A stretch of DNA of 64,000 nt from Heterocephalus glaber (GCF_000247695.1 NW_004624781.1:6386424-6450423), one strand, 5' to 3'. Counted from the stretch's first letter, positions 1 to 9,299 are shown. Notes: generated by a model from the sequence alone, not told the origin. A program made the numbers and translations.

Positions 1-105
1 TTGGTTGCTTCCAAGTTTCTTAGTTATAAATAGCACAGCAATAATCATCTTTGTGCATTTATCTTTGGTGAATTTCTGATTACTTCTCTAGGAGTTGTTC
101 CTAGA

Positions 106-305
106 GCCAGGGACGGTGGTGCATGTCTGTAACCTTAGCACTCTGGGAGGCTGAGGCAGGAGGACCATAATTTGAGTTTAGCTTGGGCAATTCAGCAACT
201 TGGTGAGATCCTGTCTCATAATAATAATAAAAAAAAGGGCTGGGAATGTAGCTCAGTGTAAAGGCCTTGAGTTCAGTTTCCAGTATTGCAAAAGTTAAAA
301 AAAAA
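106..305 (+). repeat. B1-ID dimeric SINE
   Basis: A B1-like left half (gtggtgcatg...ctgtaacc, ggctgaggcaggagga, gagatcctgtctc) is joined by a short A-rich linker to an ID-like right half (gggctgggaatgtagctcag) and ends in an A-rich tail. This is the B1-ID dimer architecture known from squirrel- and beaver-related rodents. It is moderately diverged and noncoding. The open frame on the opposite strand here is only SINE sequence. Confidence 0.85.
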
Positions 306-444
306 ATCAAATCAAGAATTGTTCTCAGAAAATCTCACACTGGGTTACAGTATAAACCACTTAAAGATTTAACATATGCTAAGTCTTAAAATTTTTATGT
401 GAACTCCTAATCTATGAATTTGCCCATTGTTTGTGCAAGCTGCA

Positions 445-690
445 GTCACAGCTGAGAGGTTATGATTCTGGGCTTTGGTGTCAGACCCATCTACGTCTAA
501 GCTGCAGGTCTGCTACAGAGTGGCCAGGGGACTTGACCATCTTGAGCCTCCACTGCCTCATCCGTGGAATGGGAATCCCAGTACCTATATCTCAGCATTG
601 CCATGGTGATAAGATGTGACATTGCCTAAGATGCTTAGCATGGTGCCTACCAGCTACAGGATAAACATTTCACAAAAGGCAGATAGTATT
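445..690 (+). repeat. MIR SINE fossil
   Basis: The order of motifs matches an old MIR element read forward: a tctgggctttggtgtcaga-like start, then gacttgaccatcttgagcctc, then tcatccgtggaatggga, and finally a tagcatggtgcctacc-like 3' end. It is strongly diverged, as expected for a mammal-wide ancient repeat. Confidence 0.7.
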
Positions 691-917
691 GGCTTTCATC
701 CATTTTTTTTGGTGACAGTATGATAATGCACGTCTGTATGTATAATATACTCACAAAGACATACATTTTGAAACCTTTAAGCTTTAATAACATTCTCCAT
801 TATGTCCAGAACAAAATCCTGCCTGTTACCACTCAGTCCCCTTCACTGTTGGAGCCTCCACACCTTTCCAGCCTCCCCTCTCCCTCAGTTTCACTCTGCC
901 CATGACCATCCTGTCCT

Positions 918-1006
918 TTCCTTTCTTTCTTTTTCAGTACTTGGATTCCAACTCAGGACCTTGCACATGACAGGCAGGCGAGGTGCTGCTCAGCTACATC
1001 CCGGCT
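918..1006 (-). repeat. Diverged ID SINE
   Basis: Read in reverse this is a degenerate ID element. The plus strand shows a pyrimidine tract (its A-tail), then attccaactcaggacctt, aggcaggcg and ctgctcagctaca before a damaged box A end. Confidence 0.6.
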
Positions 1007-1739
1007 CCTCTTCCCTTTTTTTCACTGTTTGTCAAACTCGACTTATCCATTTATGCTCAGCTCAGGTGGCTCAACTTGGCCAAGCCTTTCCTGGTCTCTG
1101 CAGGCAAAGCGGAGGTGTTCTCCCTGCCCGCGGGGACCTTGTGTGCACACCTGAGCCGCTGTGGCCTTCTCAGTCCCTCTCGTTACACAAAGTCGGCTGT
1201 GCAGCAGTCTCCCCCACGACGTCCGGAGCTCCTTAAAGGTCAAGTCCGCACCGTATTAATCTTTGCTTCTTCAGTGCCTACTCCAGCCCGTGGCACAATG
1301 GAGGGGCCCCATAACGTCCATTCAACAGAACGTGGGGAGGGATTGTGATCAGAAGCCTGTAAATGGCATTTCAACTAAATTCAATTGAATTTCAACTGAA
1401 TTGAAAGTTGATTGGACTTCAATTTTTTTATTTATCATGGGATCTTAAATACAAATGCATTTGGTGCAATTGTGAAGTGCTTTCTAAGCCTTGAAATACT
1501 TAATGCTATTTGCAGAATGTTTCTAGGCAAATTATTGAGATTTAAAAATGTACGAGGAACTTCAGAGGCCCCTGTGTGCACACATGCGGAATATCTCATG
1601 GGGAACTAGGATGTGTCCATTATGTAGGTTGAGACATGGAAGCCCAGCAAAGAGAGACTGTTAGTTACTGGGTCCCTGAGTCTCCCGTCCAAACTTCAAT
1701 AATATTATGGTTAAAGCTGAGGTTCAAAACCATCTTGCG
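1007..1739. other. Unique sequence, no gene seen
   Basis: No splice-flanked open frame or recognisable young repeat is visible. Around 1270-1300 there is a weak similarity to the 3' end of L2/MIR (cagtgcctactccag...gtggcaca). The stretch near 1370-1425 is AT-rich and self-complementary. Confidence 0.5.
1378..1391. repeat. Perfect 14-bp palindrome
   Basis: AATTCAATTGAATT is its own reverse complement. It lies beside a second short inverted repeat (TCAACT ... AGTTGA) within 1371-1411, so the segment could extrude a small cruciform. No protein-binding role can be assigned. Confidence 0.8.
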
Positions 1740-1815
1740 GGGCCAGGAATTTAGCTCAGTGGCACCACGCCTGCCTCCCAAGCACAAGGTCCTGAGTTCA
1801 ATCCCTGGCACCTAG
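1740..1815 (+). repeat. ID SINE
   Basis: The element reads ggggccaggaatttagctcag (box A region), cgcctgcctcccaag, then aggtcctgagttcaatcc (box B) and cctggcacc. It belongs to the CTCCCAAG-type ID variant also seen at 54614. Its A-tail is almost absent, so it is probably not a young copy. Confidence 0.85.
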
Positions 1816-2229
1816 GACAGTGCATGGCACAGGATGGGCACTTAGTCACTGTTTGCCAAATGACCAGATGAGTCAGCAACCACATTCGGCACAACCAGCT
1901 CTGGAGCTACTTGGAGTTGTTTAGTCCAACCTGACGAATCTTTTCAGAGTGCTTTCGGTGTTCCGGATGCCCTGCCAAGCTGCTGAGGGTATGGAGATGA
2001 GTAGCATGTGGTCCCTGACTTTGCAGGGCTTAAGTCCGACGCAGGGAAGGGGTGTGTCACCAAGAAAGGCAGGGTCCTGTGGCTGGCGACAAGACAGGGC
2101 TATACCCAGGGTGCCAGGGAAAGCAGAAGGAGGGTGGGCGTCCAACCCAGGGCTTCAAGGAAGACTTCTTGGGGGACAATACGCCTGAGCTTCATCTGAT
2201 TGGATGAGTAAGAGTCTTAGAAAGATGGG
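1816..2229. other. Mostly unique sequence
   Basis: The first about 55 bases (acagtgcatggcacaggatg, cacttagtcactgtttgcc) resemble an MIR/L2 3' end on the plus strand. The rest shows no repeat or exon that I recognise. Confidence 0.45.
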
Positions 2230-2420
2230 AGAGCTGTTGAGTGTGGTGTCACACACCTGTAATCACAGCATTTGGGGAGGCTGAGGCAAGAGGATTGCAA
2301 GTTTAAGGCCCACCTGGAAACTTAGGGAGCCCCCGTCTCAAAATAAAAAGTAAAAAGGGCAGGGGGTTGTAGCTCAGTGGGAGGCCCTGGGTTCCATTCA
2401 GTACCTAAAAACCCAAAACA
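2230..2420 (+). repeat. B1-ID dimeric SINE
   Basis: The B1 half (cacacctgtaatcacagca, ggctgaggcaagaggattg, cccgtctcaaaataaaa) is followed by the ID half (gggttgtagctcagtggg, ctgggttccattcagtacc) and an A-rich tail. Confidence 0.85.
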
Positions 2421-2579
2421 ATCCCTGATCCCTCTGGAGGAGGAGAGTCTGTACTCTCTTATGGCTCCAGGTAAATTCTCTATGCTGGAGAGTAGAGGCT
2501 GCAGCTAGGACTCTCCTGCAGAGACTTGGCGATTGAGTTGTGGTTCAGGGGAGGGTGGAGAGCGCCCAGAAGCCAGTTA

Positions 2580-2705
2580 GAGCATCGTGTTTGATAAGTG
2601 AAAACTTGTTATTTAGTAACCATGAGGATTGTGACTTTGTAAAACTAAGAGTGGCGAGTCTCTTTGAAATTTGACTTTAGACTAAGAGTGAATGGAATTA
2701 TGAGC
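2580..2705. other. AT-rich unique block
   Basis: This non-repeat stretch (tttgataagtgaaaacttg, ttatttagtaacc, gaaatttgactttag) is more AT-rich than its surroundings and resembles a conserved noncoding element. Conservation cannot be shown from one genome. Confidence 0.3.
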
Positions 2706-2812
2706 TTCCTAGAAAATAAAATGCCCTGGACTCCTGGATTCAGCTCAACTGGAGTCAAAAGATAAGGAGCCACAGGTAAAAGCCACGAGCCTTTCTTTCC
2801 AAGTCTGTCTCT

Positions 2813-2834
2813 CCATCCATCCATCCATCCATCA
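2813..2834. repeat. (CCAT)n microsatellite
   Basis: About five and a half perfect CCAT units. Confidence 0.95.
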
Positions 2835-2930
2835 TTAGACCTGGCATCATTAAAGACATTGGAGGATTGAAATAACTTTACAGAATTGACAACCTACTGG
2901 GGGGATATAGGCCTATGAAAAGGTAGTCAC

Positions 2931-3186
2931 AGAAGCTGGATGTAGTGGGACGCACCTGTAATCCCAGCATTCGGAAGGCTCAGGCAGGAGGATCGGCATG
3001 AGTTTGAGGCCAGGCAGGGGTACATAATAGTTCAAGGCCAGGCTGACTCTCTCTTTTTTTTTTTTTTCTGATACTGGGGATCGAACTTGGGTCCTTGTGC
3101 TTGTGCAGCAGGTGGTGAAACCACAGAGCTAAATCCCCGGCCCAGTAGGCTGACTCTCATAGTGAGACCCTGTCTCAAAAAACAAA
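2931..3186 (+). repeat. B1 SINE split by an ID insertion
   Basis: A B1 element (tgtagtgggacgcacctgta, ggaggatcggcatgagttt, then agtgagaccctgtctcaaaa) is interrupted at 3052-3146 by an antisense ID element. The flanking AGGCTGACTCTC is present on both sides of the insert, which dates the ID insertion after the B1. Confidence 0.9.
3052..3146 (-). repeat. ID SINE nested in a B1
   Basis: Plus strand shows the T-tract, gatactggggatcgaacttg, tgtgcagcaggtggtgaaac and agagctaaatccccggccc. It belongs to the GCGCAAG/'gcagcaggcggcgaaa' ID variant. Target-site duplications AGGCTGACTCTC lie at 3040-3051 and 3147-3158. Confidence 0.95.
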
Positions 3187-3204
3187 ACAAAACCCCAAAA
3201 ATTA

Positions 3205-3388
3205 ATTACTGGGGATTGAACCCAAGGCCTTCCTACTGAGCTATGTCCCCAGTCCTTTTTTACATTTTTATTTTGAGACAGGTCTTGCTAAATTGCTAAG
3301 TTGTTGAGGTTGGGCTTGGATTTGGGATCCTCCTGCTTCAGCCTCCAGGAGTGCTGGGCTTATAGGCCTGTGCCACCATGCCCCACTT
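3205..3388 (-). repeat. B1-ID dimeric SINE
   Basis: Plus strand runs actggggattgaacccaagg, gagctatgtccccagtcc, then ttttgagacaggtcttgc, cctcctgcttcagcctcc and ctgtgccaccatgcccc. This is the reverse complement of an ID half plus a B1 half. Confidence 0.85.
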
Positions 3389-3819
3389 TTAATTTATGTT
3401 TTTGCTGAGCTGAGGATGGCATGTGTGGGACAAGTGTCCCACCCTTGAGTTCCATACCCAGCTCTCAGGCAGGATTGAATGCTTGGGAGGATACTGAAGA
3501 GGGGAGAATGTGTTGATCTCTAGATATCCTAGGGTCCTAGATCCTCAATGGGAAAGTGCTCAGAAGTATCATTTTTCCAATTCTGAGCTGTGAATAAAAT
3601 GAAATCAGATGACACTGACCCCAGCCAGAGGGCTGCATGCTCCCAATGGCCTTCCCCATGGCATTCATTCCCATGGGGCCTGGACTAAGCAAATGGGATG
3701 CGACAAAGGTGTGTAAGGAAAAGAGGAAGGGAAGGCACCACTGTCTTGTGGGTAAGCAATTTATGTCCTGCTGGCTGCGGCCTGCTGTGTCCAGAGGACT
3801 ATTTCCAGTGATTTAACTC
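3389..3819. other. Unique sequence, no gene seen
   Basis: A weak ID-like fragment may occupy 3401-3466 (gagctgaggatggcatgtg ... ttgagttccatacccagctc). The remainder shows no coding or repeat signature that I can support. Confidence 0.4.
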
Positions 3820-3910
3820 TGCCTCTAACAGATGCATTTCATAATGACTTATTAGCCAAACAGCATCATTAATATATAACTGTTAACTTCTGTAAAATCC
3901 ACACATACAG
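3820..3910. promoter_or_regulatory. AT-rich candidate conserved element
   Basis: Non-repeat AT-rich block with homeodomain-like and HNF1-like cores (cataatgacttattagcc, catcattaatatataac, tgttaac). Regulatory function is inference from motif content only. Confidence 0.3.
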
Positions 3911-4117
3911 GTATGTTAAACTCATTCCCTGATTTCCAGAATCTCACATCCTCTAGGGACCTGTGATGCCTCAGAAAGCTGCCTTTTGCATCCAATTCTC
4001 ATTTCTATAAAGAAGATTCACAAATTCATGTTGTTGGGTTCCAGTGCATAAAGCACAGTTCCTGCTCTTGGATTGTGTCCAGGTCACCTTATGCCTGTGG
4101 GAGAACTGAGGACTTAA

Positions 4118-4632
4118 GACAGAATGCAAGTCGGGTTGGTGGTGTACAATTATTTATTTTATTTTATCTTTTTGGTACCAGGGATTGAACTCAGGTCTTT
4201 TTGCTTGCAGGGCAGGCAGCGGAACACTGAGCTAAATCCCCAGCCCAAAATTGTTTGTTTTTTTTTGTTTTGGTACTGGGGATTGAACTCAGGACCTTGC
4301 GCTTTCGAGTTAGGCAGCGGAACCACTAGGCTAAATCCCTGGCTAAAGATATCTTTTTTGTTTGTTTTTTGGTACTGGGGATTGAACTCGGGACCTTGCA
4401 CTTGCGAGGCAGGCGCCGGCACCACTGAGCTAAATCCCCGGCCCATGGTGGTATACAATTATAATCTTTACACTCTTGGAGGCTGAGGCAGGAGGATTAC
4501 AAGTTCAAACCCAGCCTGGGCAATTTAGTGACTTAGTGAGACCCTGTCTCAAAATAAAGACTAAAGAAAGGGCTGGGGATATAGCTTAGTGTGAAGGTCC
4601 TGGGTCCAATTTTCAGTACTGAAAACAAAAGA
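4118..4632 (+). repeat. B1-ID dimer interrupted by three ID elements
   Basis: The start of a B1-ID dimer at about 4118-4153 resumes at 4446 (ggtggtatacaattataatc), continues through ggctgaggcaggaggatta and cctgtctcaaaataaaga, and ends with its ID half (gggctggggatatagctta). A block of three antisense ID copies splits it. A 17-base target duplication with one mismatch flanks that block. Confidence 0.9.
4154..4445 (-). repeat. Stack of three ID SINEs
   Basis: Three antisense ID copies lie head to tail at about 4154-4246, 4251-4343 and 4353-4444. Each has a T-rich tract, a ggtac(t/c)ggggattgaactc-like box B and a ctgagctaaatcccc-like box A. The copies differ in divergence: the middle one carries agttaggcagcgg and a damaged 'actaggctaaat'. 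The outer target duplication is at 4137-4153 and 4446-4462. Confidence 0.9.
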
Positions 4633-5249
4633 ATGAATTTCTAGTATCATATTTGGCCCCTTTCCCTGGTAAACATGACAGAGGGAGATCTAGACCCAAT
4701 CCAGTTTTCCCTAGATGCAAGGAAATTCTGTCTAGACACCACATTTCTCAGACTGTGTAATAACGTAGGTTACAATAGTGGCGCATCCCAATAAATAATA
4801 CCTAATAATGTCATAACAATAAACTATCATTGAAACAAACTCAGAAAATGTACAGTGGCGCTCTCCAGCTCTAGGTTCTGAGAATGAGTCACATACTCAA
4901 TTTTCAATTCCAAGCAATCGCTACTTCTGACGGCTACACACAAATAAGCTCCACCGATCTCATTATATATTCAATCCATATTCAAAGCTATTAAATATTG
5001 AACACAATTTAATAAATACAACTAAGTTAATCAAGACTTCGATTGGTGGTTGTGGCTTCATAAAAAGCTTGTGGAAAGTCTTCCCACGGGGCTCCCTTCT
5101 GGCCCTCACCTCCCCCGCCCTGTTTTTAAGGGAGGTGGAAGTGGCAGTGTGTGGGGGTGGGAATTGTGGCTTGCTGGTGTGTGCACAGGTGTGTCGGGTA
5201 GGACTGTGCACCAGGCACCTGCAGACGTGTCAGTGTGACACGTGGGTTA
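4633..5249. other. Unique sequence, AT-rich in the middle
   Basis: No gene or young repeat is visible. 4740-5060 is AT-rich (ataaataatacctaataatg, attatatattcaatcc) and gives way to GC-rich sequence at 5090. Confidence 0.45.
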
Positions 5250-5257
5250 CCTTAGAC

Positions 5258-5335
5258 CAGGGATGATGAACCTTTTAGAGCTTTCAGTGATATAAACAGC
5301 CCTCTGTGGCACGTGCCATGAGTTCACCACCACTG
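5258..5335. mobile_element. hAT-type miniature inverted-repeat transposon (78 bp)
   Basis: The element begins CAGGGATGATGAAC and its other end, read in reverse, is CAGTGGTGGTGAAC (11 of 14 positions equal). A perfect 8-bp direct duplication CCTTAGAC flanks it at 5250-5257 and 5336-5343. Eight-base target duplications and CAG-starting inverted termini are hallmarks of hAT superfamily DNA transposons. The interior is too short to code for a transposase, so it would have moved with a transposase supplied elsewhere. The subterminal GGCACGTGCC palindrome recalls SPIN/OC1-like hAT families, but the family name is unverified. Confidence 0.85.
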
Positions 5336-5529
5336 CCTTAGACCCTGGGCCTTGGGAGTTTCCCAGGAACGGGAATGCCTTGGTCCCCATACTGAGGTGG
5401 TTTCAAGGTCACCCTGCTGAAGGTTGTGCTGGAGCAGGCACAGTCAGGGAGAGGGCTCCTTGGGTTTGGGCCCTGGTCCCCAGCCAATCAGTGCAAGACA
5501 CCCCAGTATCCAGGAAAGAACTTTGAACA

Positions 5530-5950
5530 AGCTTGGGTTTGTTCAAGTTCAGATTCTGTTGCTTACTGGTTATGTGGCTTTATCTGGTAAATTACCATTC
5601 ATTCATTTATTGATTGGCGCTGGGGATTGAACCCAGGGCCTTTGCACTGAGCTACATCTCTGACACCCTATTTATATATTTTGCTAAGTTCCCCACACTG
5701 GGCTCAAACTTGCAATCCTCCTGCCTCAGCCTCCCAGAGTGCTGGGATTACAGGCATGCATGCCCAGATTGGGCAACCTGGGGAGACTCAGTTCCCAAAT
5801 GAAAAATAAAAGGGTGTGGGAAGCAGCTAAGTTAGCCTCTTGAATCTTCAGTTTCCCCTGTGTAAACAGAGGACAGTGCCTGCTATGCAGGATTGCTGTG
5901 AGGTTTAAATGCCATCAGTGTCTACCTGATTAATAAACTGTTGATACTTT
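5530..5950 (+). repeat. MIR fossil split by a SINE
   Basis: An MIR-like left part (gttcagattctgttgcttac, tggttatgtggctttatctgg) at 5545-5600 continues at 5825-5945 (ttgaatcttcagtttcccc, tgtaaacagaggacagtgcc, gctgtgaggtttaaatgcc). A B1-ID dimer interrupts it. Confidence 0.7.
5610..5812 (-). repeat. B1-ID dimeric SINE
   Basis: Plus strand: ctggggattgaacccagggc, gagctacatctctgac, ttgctaagttccccacact, cctgcctcagcctcccagag, gctgggattacaggcatg. The last 45 bases (ttgggcaacctggggagac, aatgaaaaataaaag) look like a further SINE scrap in the opposite orientation. Confidence 0.85.
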
Positions 5951-5955
5951 GCACA

Positions 5956-6098
5956 TCCTTTTTTTTTTTTTGAGACAGGATCTTTCTATGCAGTTCAGCC
6001 TGGCCTTGAACTCACTATGTAGTCCACAATGGCCTTGAACTTGAAGTGAGTTCCTTCCTAGTGCTGGGGATTATAGTTGTTTGCCACCATGCCTGTTT
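5956..6098 (-). repeat. B1 SINE
   Basis: T-tract followed by ttgagacaggatctttctat, two copies of the ggccttgaactcactatgta-like internal repeat, tagtgctggggattatag and gccaccatgcctg. Confidence 0.85.
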
Positions 6099-6400
6099 TT
6101 TTTGTTGTTGTTGTTTTATTCTGAGACAGAGTCTTGCTATGCACTTCATTTTATTTATTTATTTATTTATTGATTTATTGATTTATTTATTGTTGTTTTG
6201 TTTGTACCTGGGATGGAACTCAGGTCCTTTCCCTTTCGGGGCAGGCAGCAGAACCACTGAGCTAAATCCCCAGACCCTTGCAATGCACTTCAGGGGCCTA
6301 ATTCACTATGTAGCCCAGACTGGCCTGGAACTTGAAGGTGTCCTCCTGCTTCAGCCTTCCTAGTGCTGGCATTACAGGCATGTGCCACCAGGCCTGGCTT
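6099..6400 (-). repeat. B1 SINE split by an ID insertion
   Basis: The B1 (ctgagacagagtcttgcta ... gcctaattcactatgtagcc ... gccaccaggcctggc) is broken by an antisense ID. The duplicated target ATGCACTTCA is at 6139-6148 and 6283-6292. Confidence 0.9.
6149..6282 (-). repeat. ID SINE with expanded (TTTA)n tail
   Basis: The element's A-tail has become a TTTA/TTGA microsatellite at about 6150-6192. It is followed by ctgggatggaactcaggtcc, ggggcaggcagcagaacc and ctgagctaaatccccaga. Target duplications flank it exactly. Confidence 0.9.
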
Positions 6401-6975
6401 CCTTTGGATATTCCTTTGACAAGGCAGGGCCCTACCACAGGCTTTGCAGTAGATCTGAAGGTTAACAGGACAGGGCTGTAAAGGCCTTAGGGCCTGGCCA
6501 GAGACAGACATTTCACCCAGGCACTCTACTACATCCTGTTCTGCCTAAAGTTTCTGGAATTTTCCCTGCACTTAATAAACCCCAGCCATCCCTGGGAGTC
6601 CTCTGTGGCTTTGAGCCTGGCTCTGCAGAAGAAGCAGAGAAAGGTGGTTCCCCAACATGAGAGGCAGGGAGGGCAGGAGAGAGGGAATCCCCTTGCTCCT
6701 GGCGGAGGGAAGGGGTGCAGCTTTCTGCCTGGGCCCTGGCCCACCGGCAAGGCAACTCATTCCTAGGCTCCTCCCAGCTGGGTCACCAGAACTAGTAATC
6801 CTGCTGTCCTGGCAGAAGTGTGCACGGGGCAGAAATGGCCTCCAAGGTGGTCACAGAGCTGACAAGTGGAGCAGGCATGGGTTTGGTCATGGGCATCTCC
6901 CAGGCCTTTCTTGGTCACCTCTCTGTGTTCTTTACCATGTATCTTCTTGGCCCGTCAGAGTGCAGGTTTGTTCTT
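6401..6975. other. Unique sequence, no gene seen
   Basis: GC-rich non-repeat DNA. Open frames on the minus strand around 6513-6760 lack splice context and family similarity. Confidence 0.45.
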
Positions 6976-7099
6976 GCTTTGTTTTGTTTTTGGAGACAGG
7001 GTCTGCTGTGTAGCCCAGGCTGGCCTTAAACTCATGATCCTCCTGCCTCAGCCTCCTGAGTGCTGGGATTACAGGTGTGCACCACCACACTTGGCTGGA
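6976..7099 (-). repeat. B1 SINE (short)
   Basis: ttggagacagggtctgctgt, gtagcccaggctggccttaa, cctcctgcctcagcctcctg, gctgggattacaggtgtgc. It has only one copy of the internal repeat. Confidence 0.85.
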
Positions 7100-7107
7100 G
7101 TGTAAAT

Positions 7108-7195
7108 TTTTTTTTTTTGTACCAGAGATTGAATTCAGGACCTTGCACTTGCAAGGCAGGTGGCAGAACCACTGAGCTAAATCCCCAGCCCTGAT
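7108..7195 (-). repeat. ID SINE
   Basis: T-tract, gtaccagagattgaattcag, cttgcaaggcaggtggcag, ctgagctaaatccccagcc. Target duplication GTGTAAAT at 7100-7107 and 7196-7203. Confidence 0.95.
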
Positions 7196-7239
7196 GTGTA
7201 AATATTTTGATAGCAGGATTTATACCTCAGAATGGTGGG

Positions 7240-7240
<1 letters not shown>

Positions 7241-7289
<49 letters not shown>
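7241..7289. repeat. (TG)n microsatellite
   Basis: A nearly perfect TG run with two TATG interruptions near its right end. Confidence 0.97.
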
Positions 7290-7387
7290 GTTATCAGCGA
7301 TTGAGTCCAGGGTGAGGTATACTTTCATCTCAGATTATGCTCTTCGGTGAGTGGCATGGATTTAGATGTTACAACTTCCAAAAAAAG

Positions 7388-7570
7388 GTGAGTAACGTGG
7401 CACCACCTGTAATCCCAGGGAAGATTTGGGAGGATGAGGCAGGATGATTGAAAGTTTGAGCACAGCCTGGGCAATTTAGTGAGACTCTGTCTCAAAATAA
7501 AAATGAGAAGGGGCTGGGGAATGTAGCTCAGTGGTAGAGTGCCCTGGGTTCCATCCTCAGAACCAAAATA
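7388..7570 (+). repeat. B1-ID dimeric SINE
   Basis: B1 half (ggcaccacctgtaatccca, tttgagcacagcctgggca, gtgagactctgtctcaaaat) plus ID half (ggctggggaatgtagctcag, ccctgggttccatcctcag). Confidence 0.88.
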
Positions 7571-8825
7571 ATAAACCAAAGGAAACCCTCAGTGCAGCTG
7601 GGCTGGACATGGACAAGGAACGTGTAAAGTGGCATCCCCCAAATGTAGGCTCTGAGGCCAGCGAGTGAGTGATGGCGCATGGGCTCCAGTGTGACCCCTT
7701 GCTGACTCTCAGGGAGATTTGCTAAAAGTGTTTCTGGCTCTGTCAGGATGTGTGTTCTTGGAGCCTTGCCATCTGGGTGGGGAAGGTGCAGCTTTATGTG
7801 GCTTTTTAGAGTATGGCAGAAGACCGGGCAGTCCCTAGCACAGGCAGCGACACATGGGGGGTAGAGCTGGTTATGCAGGAAGGCCTGCCCCACCCCTGGA
7901 GTTATAAGTGGAAGGACGGCATGGGGGGAAGTGGAACTTACAACCCAAAGGCAAATGTCAGGGAGAAGATATGCAAAACCCACCTGTTTAATATTAATCG
8001 GTAACAGTTGCCAAGTGCTCCTATGTGCCTGGAGCTGAGCTTTGGTGAATTATTTGGTTTAATTCTCAAAGGGCTCACAGTACTGTTACTGTTCCCATTT
8101 TACAGGTAAGGAAACTGAGGCTAGAGAGGTTACCAAGTGGCGGAACATGGCATCTATGATATCCACTGCTGGAGAAGCCCTAAAGAGTATCTAACCCAGC
8201 CCTTTCCTGCTCAGGTGGGGAATTGCGTGCCAGGTCAGACAGCTGTGAAGGGCAGCCCCAAAGTCTGCCCAGGAGCCAAGGCTAGGCTGGGGCAAGGAGA
8301 CTCCCAGGTGCTGAATTTAAGCAGGTGCTCATTCTTAGGTGCAGAAGCTGCACTTGCATGGCCTTGACGCTGAGCGCCCCCTTAAATTCTGTGCCCTATG
8401 AGCCCCCCCTGCCGGAATGAGCGCGCCCCGCAGGTGCAGGGGTGCAGGAGGTGATGGCCAGGCGTTCTTCCCTTGGGAGTGCTGCAGCCATCCAGGACCT
8501 AAGGAGCCCTGCTGCGGGGAGGTCCCTGGCTCTGGACCCTGCACAACCCCATGAGGCTGTAGCGTGGGCCCTGCCCCTGCCGCGACCTCAGCAAGGCAAG
8601 CTCCTTGCTCTCTGGGCCTCAGTTTCCTCCTCCCATCAGGTGTCACTCAGCCCAGCTTGGTCTTGCCACTGAGTTCTTTGCTTAATGCCTCGAATCCAGT
8701 CCAGATGTTTATGGAGGTCCAGCCCTGGCCCGTCCCTCTGTCCCTGGCTTGTTAAAAGGCCCTGGTCTCCTTCGGCCCTCGTGGGACCCCACCCCATCTC
8801 TCTTGGAGAGGGAGTGGGCCCGCAG
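7571..8825. other. Upstream flank of the CpG island
   Basis: Unique DNA apart from an MIR fossil at 8005-8150 and a short MIR scrap at 8600-8645 (tctgggcctcagtttcctcc). Open frames on both strands show no family similarity. GC content rises steadily toward the promoter. Confidence 0.5.
8005..8150 (-). repeat. MIR SINE fossil
   Basis: Reverse-oriented MIR: ctatgtgcctggagctgag, ttcccattttacaggtaagg, aaactgaggctagagaggtt. Confidence 0.8.
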
Positions 8826-9070
8826 GGGGAGCAGAGACGCGAGGTGAGAAGGAGACAGAAAAGAGAAATAGAGAAAAGAGAGAGCAGAAAGGATGATAGG
8901 GGGAGGGGAGAAGGGACGCTGGAAAGAGGTGGATCAGAGAAAAAGGAATCCAAAGGAGAGCCAAAGAGAGAGACAGGAAAAAGAGCGCGCGCGCGCGTGA
9001 AGCAGGGTCTGAAAGGACCAAAGAGGGAGACGGGAGGAAGAAGGGGTGGGGGGCAGGAGGGCGGGAGCGG
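8826..9070 (+). promoter_or_regulatory. Purine-rich promoter-proximal tract
   Basis: About 240 bases are overwhelmingly A/G on the plus strand (gagaaggagacagaaaagag, gaaatagagaaaagagagag, ggggaggggagaaggg), interrupted by an alternating GC run at 8985-8997. Such GA mirror-like tracts bind GAGA-type and SP/MAZ-type factors and can form triplex DNA. That is general knowledge, not shown here. It ends where the CpG-dense candidate exon region begins. Confidence 0.6.
8985..8997. repeat. Alternating GC run
   Basis: Thirteen bases of strictly alternating G and C, the classic Z-DNA-forming sequence, embedded in the purine-rich tract. Confidence 0.95.
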
Positions 9071-9099
9071 CGCGCGGGGAGGAGGGCGGCTCGGCGGAG

Positions 9100-9299
9100 G
9101 GAGGGGCCGAGCTCGGGGTGGGGGTGGCTCGCGGCGGCGCCGGCTCCAGCAGCTCCGGCTCACGCACTCGCCCGCCGCCCGCTGCCCGGCTCCAGCTGCT
9201 CGTGGCTCCTGCGCCCGGCCCGGCGATCGCGGCGGCTCGGGCTCAGGAGGACCAGATCGCGCGACCAGCTGGCGAGCCCTGGGAGGGCCGCCGGAGCAG
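9100..9299 (+). other. Candidate noncoding first exon
   Basis: The CpG-dense stretch ends at a strong consensus donor, GGAGCAG|GTAGGTGG, with the intron starting at 9300. No ATG lies in the roughly 200 bases before the donor, so this would be 5' untranslated sequence with the start codon in a later exon. The left boundary is a guess placed near the CpG peak; transcription could begin anywhere in about 9000-9150. I do not recognise the gene. Alternative reading: an unspliced CpG island with a chance donor, or a promoter serving the minus strand. Confidence 0.5.

Noticed and set aside
4124..4486. 120-codon and 99-codon frames on opposite strands
   Set aside because: They are translations of three stacked ID SINEs. 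The repeated GIELRS/ELNP peptide is ID sequence, not a protein repeat.
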